Below are positions 63,015-64,000 of a DNA stretch of 64,000 nt, piece after piece. Source of the stretch: Streptomyces sp. CG 926 (GTDB lineage Bacteria > Actinomycetota > Actinomycetes > Streptomycetales > Streptomycetaceae). The first letter of the stretch is position 1. Each line of letters starts with the position of its first letter. The translations under genes were made by a program, and so were the position numbers. Location of the stretch: contig NZ_QGGZ01000001.1 of the NCBI RefSeq assembly GCF_003148825.1, positions 682,001 through 746,000 of the forward strand, written 5' to 3'. The notes under the pieces were generated by a model. The model ran no database searches. It was not told where the DNA came from and saw nothing but the letters and a program-made list of their open reading frames with translations.

Positions 63015-64000
63015 ATGGAGACCAAGCCCGTCGTGGTCGTGGAACCACCGGATGACAACGGCTTGCGGAAGGTCGTGATCGACGGCAAGCCCGCAGGCAA
63101 GGTGTGGAGCCGACACGAACTGCAAAAGGTCCTGGAGCGTGCCCACGTGGCAGCTGATGCCGACATCGAATGGCACGGCGGAAACCGGACCGTGTGGCCG
63201 GCGCACAGCTGGGGGCGTCGCATGACCGGCACCGTCATGGCGCTCGGCTTCCTGGCGACTGCGGCCATGTGCACCTGGATCGGCATGAACGACGCCCTCG
63301 ACGCCCTCACGTTCGCCGGTCGCGTGACCGGATTCCTCTTCCTCTTCATGGCCGTGGTGGAACTGATCGCCGTCGTTGCGGGTTTCGACTTCTGGCGCAG
63401 CCACAAGAAGGCGTATTCGGGTCCGGCCCTGCTCTTCGGAGCCCTGGTCGAACTCTTCGTCGGTTCGGTGCTGCTCCTGATGTACGTCGCCAACCGGGAC
63501 AGACCGTCGGTCGCGCTGTGCCTGCTGCTCTGGATCGGCATGGTGATCTGCGCCGCATGGTCCTTGTGGGTGCTCTGCCGCCGCCGGGTGTGGAAGGTGC
63601 TCCGCTATCCGGGGCGCATAGCGGTCGGGGCGATCGTCTCCACCCTCCTGGTCATCACCAACCTGGCGTACACACAGGTCTACCTTCCTTCCATGTCGCG
63701 TCCGCTGGTGCAGGGTTCGTCCGAAATCGGAATGCCGAGCCTGAACAGGGAAGGGACGAAGATGTACCTGCGCGTCCGCCTGCACCTCAAGAACTCCGGC
63801 CAGGTTCCGGTCCATATTCTCGGCAGCATCTACTGGATCCAACTCAAGCTCGTGAGCGACCCGAAAGACAGGTACAAGTTGCTCAAACCCGGCGAGCTGG
63901 TCAAGCCACCGGGGCGGGAGCTGAGTCCTCAGGAGGAGATCTCGGAAGACGTGGTCGTCGAGATCGATGACCCCGGAAAGTCCGCCTACGAAGCGGTCAC
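63015..64000 (+). CDS. Multi-pass membrane protein, partial at the window end
   Basis: At least 328 residues; the frame is open at base 64000. The ATG at 63015 follows GGGAGCAGG. A soluble N-terminus of about 70 residues (VVVVEPPDDNGLRKVVIDGK, then RHELQKVLERAHV) precedes five hydrophobic segments at about 74-91, 103-124, 137-159, 166-188 and 203-223. After these comes a beta-rich, probably extracellular domain (MYLRVRLHLKNSGQVPVHILGSIYWIQL). I do not recognise the family. It is divergent from the second secreted-peptide gene, and the intervening 178 bp holds the shared 17-nt element. Confidence 0.8.
   Translation, partial: METKPVVVVEPPDDNGLRKVVIDGKPAGKVWSRHELQKVLERAHVAADADIEWHGGNRTVWPAHSWGRRMTGTVMALGFLATAAMCTWIGMNDALDALTFAGRVTGFLFLFMAVVELIAVVAGFDFWRSHKKAYSGPALLFGALVELFVGSVLLLMYVANRDRPSVALCLLLWIGMVICAAWSLWVLCRRRVWKVLRYPGRIAVGAIVSTLLVITNLAYTQVYLPSMSRPLVQGSSEIGMPSLNREGTKMYLRVRLHLKNSGQVPVHILGSIYWIQLKLVSDPKDRYKLLKPGELVKPPGRELSPQEEISEDVVVEIDDPGKSAYEAV

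Overview
The window is high-GC actinobacterial DNA. Gene content points to Streptomyces: a two-domain geosmin synthase, a split aerobic-type cob cluster, a secreted Rhs protein, chromosomal DUF2637 and HATPase regulators, GTG/TTG starts and strong GC-rich terminators. About 36 genes are supported. No tRNA, rRNA, transposase, integrase or CRISPR array was seen.

Layout. 1-5.1 kb: a leftward set with a partial MoxR-type ATPase, a caspase/VMAP-C fusion and an alpha/beta hydrolase, with a membrane-anchored trypsin-like protease facing away from it. This matches the published vWA-MoxR-VMAP type of NTP-dependent conflict or signalling system. 5.4-6.3 kb: an SDR oxidoreductase. 6.5-18 kb: cobalamin ring synthesis in two blocks, cobL-cobM-cobK rightward and cobG-cobH-cobIJ leftward. 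A 51-bp tandem repeat array and a cobalamin riboswitch follow, leading into rightward cobN. 18-32 kb: two small or unknown genes, then a large secreted Rhs toxin (Rhs repeats, Hint, C-terminal deaminase-like tip) with an overlapping candidate immunity gene. Divergent from it is a secreted LamG/ricin-lectin protein; a perfect 17-bp palindrome lies between the two. 32-37 kb: an ABC exporter with a coupled leader ORF, then geosmin synthase. 37-40.4 kb: Eis-like acetyltransferase, OsmC protein and a secreted beta-propeller.

40.5-49.4 kb: purine catabolism, with XdhC, a purine permease, a three-subunit xanthine dehydrogenase operon and a divergent PucR regulator. 49.5-54 kb: TPR protein, GntR regulator, iron-box-controlled FhuF-like reductase, DUF2637 membrane protein and an anti-sigma-type ATPase. 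54-64 kb: PP2C-like phosphatase, large secreted subtilisin with a divergent regulator, DUF456 protein, cupin/zinc-ribbon protein and a partial membrane protein. Two paralogous tiny secreted peptides (71 and 65 aa) also lie here. They share a C-x-DGGG...IC...NG motif, and a near-identical 17-nt element sits about 75 nt upstream of each start codon.

Most novel candidates: the caspase/VMAP-C locus, the Rhs deaminase with its immunity gene, the peptide pair with its shared upstream element, the operator-like palindrome, and the 51-bp hairpin-bearing repeat that recurs singly 36 kb away.
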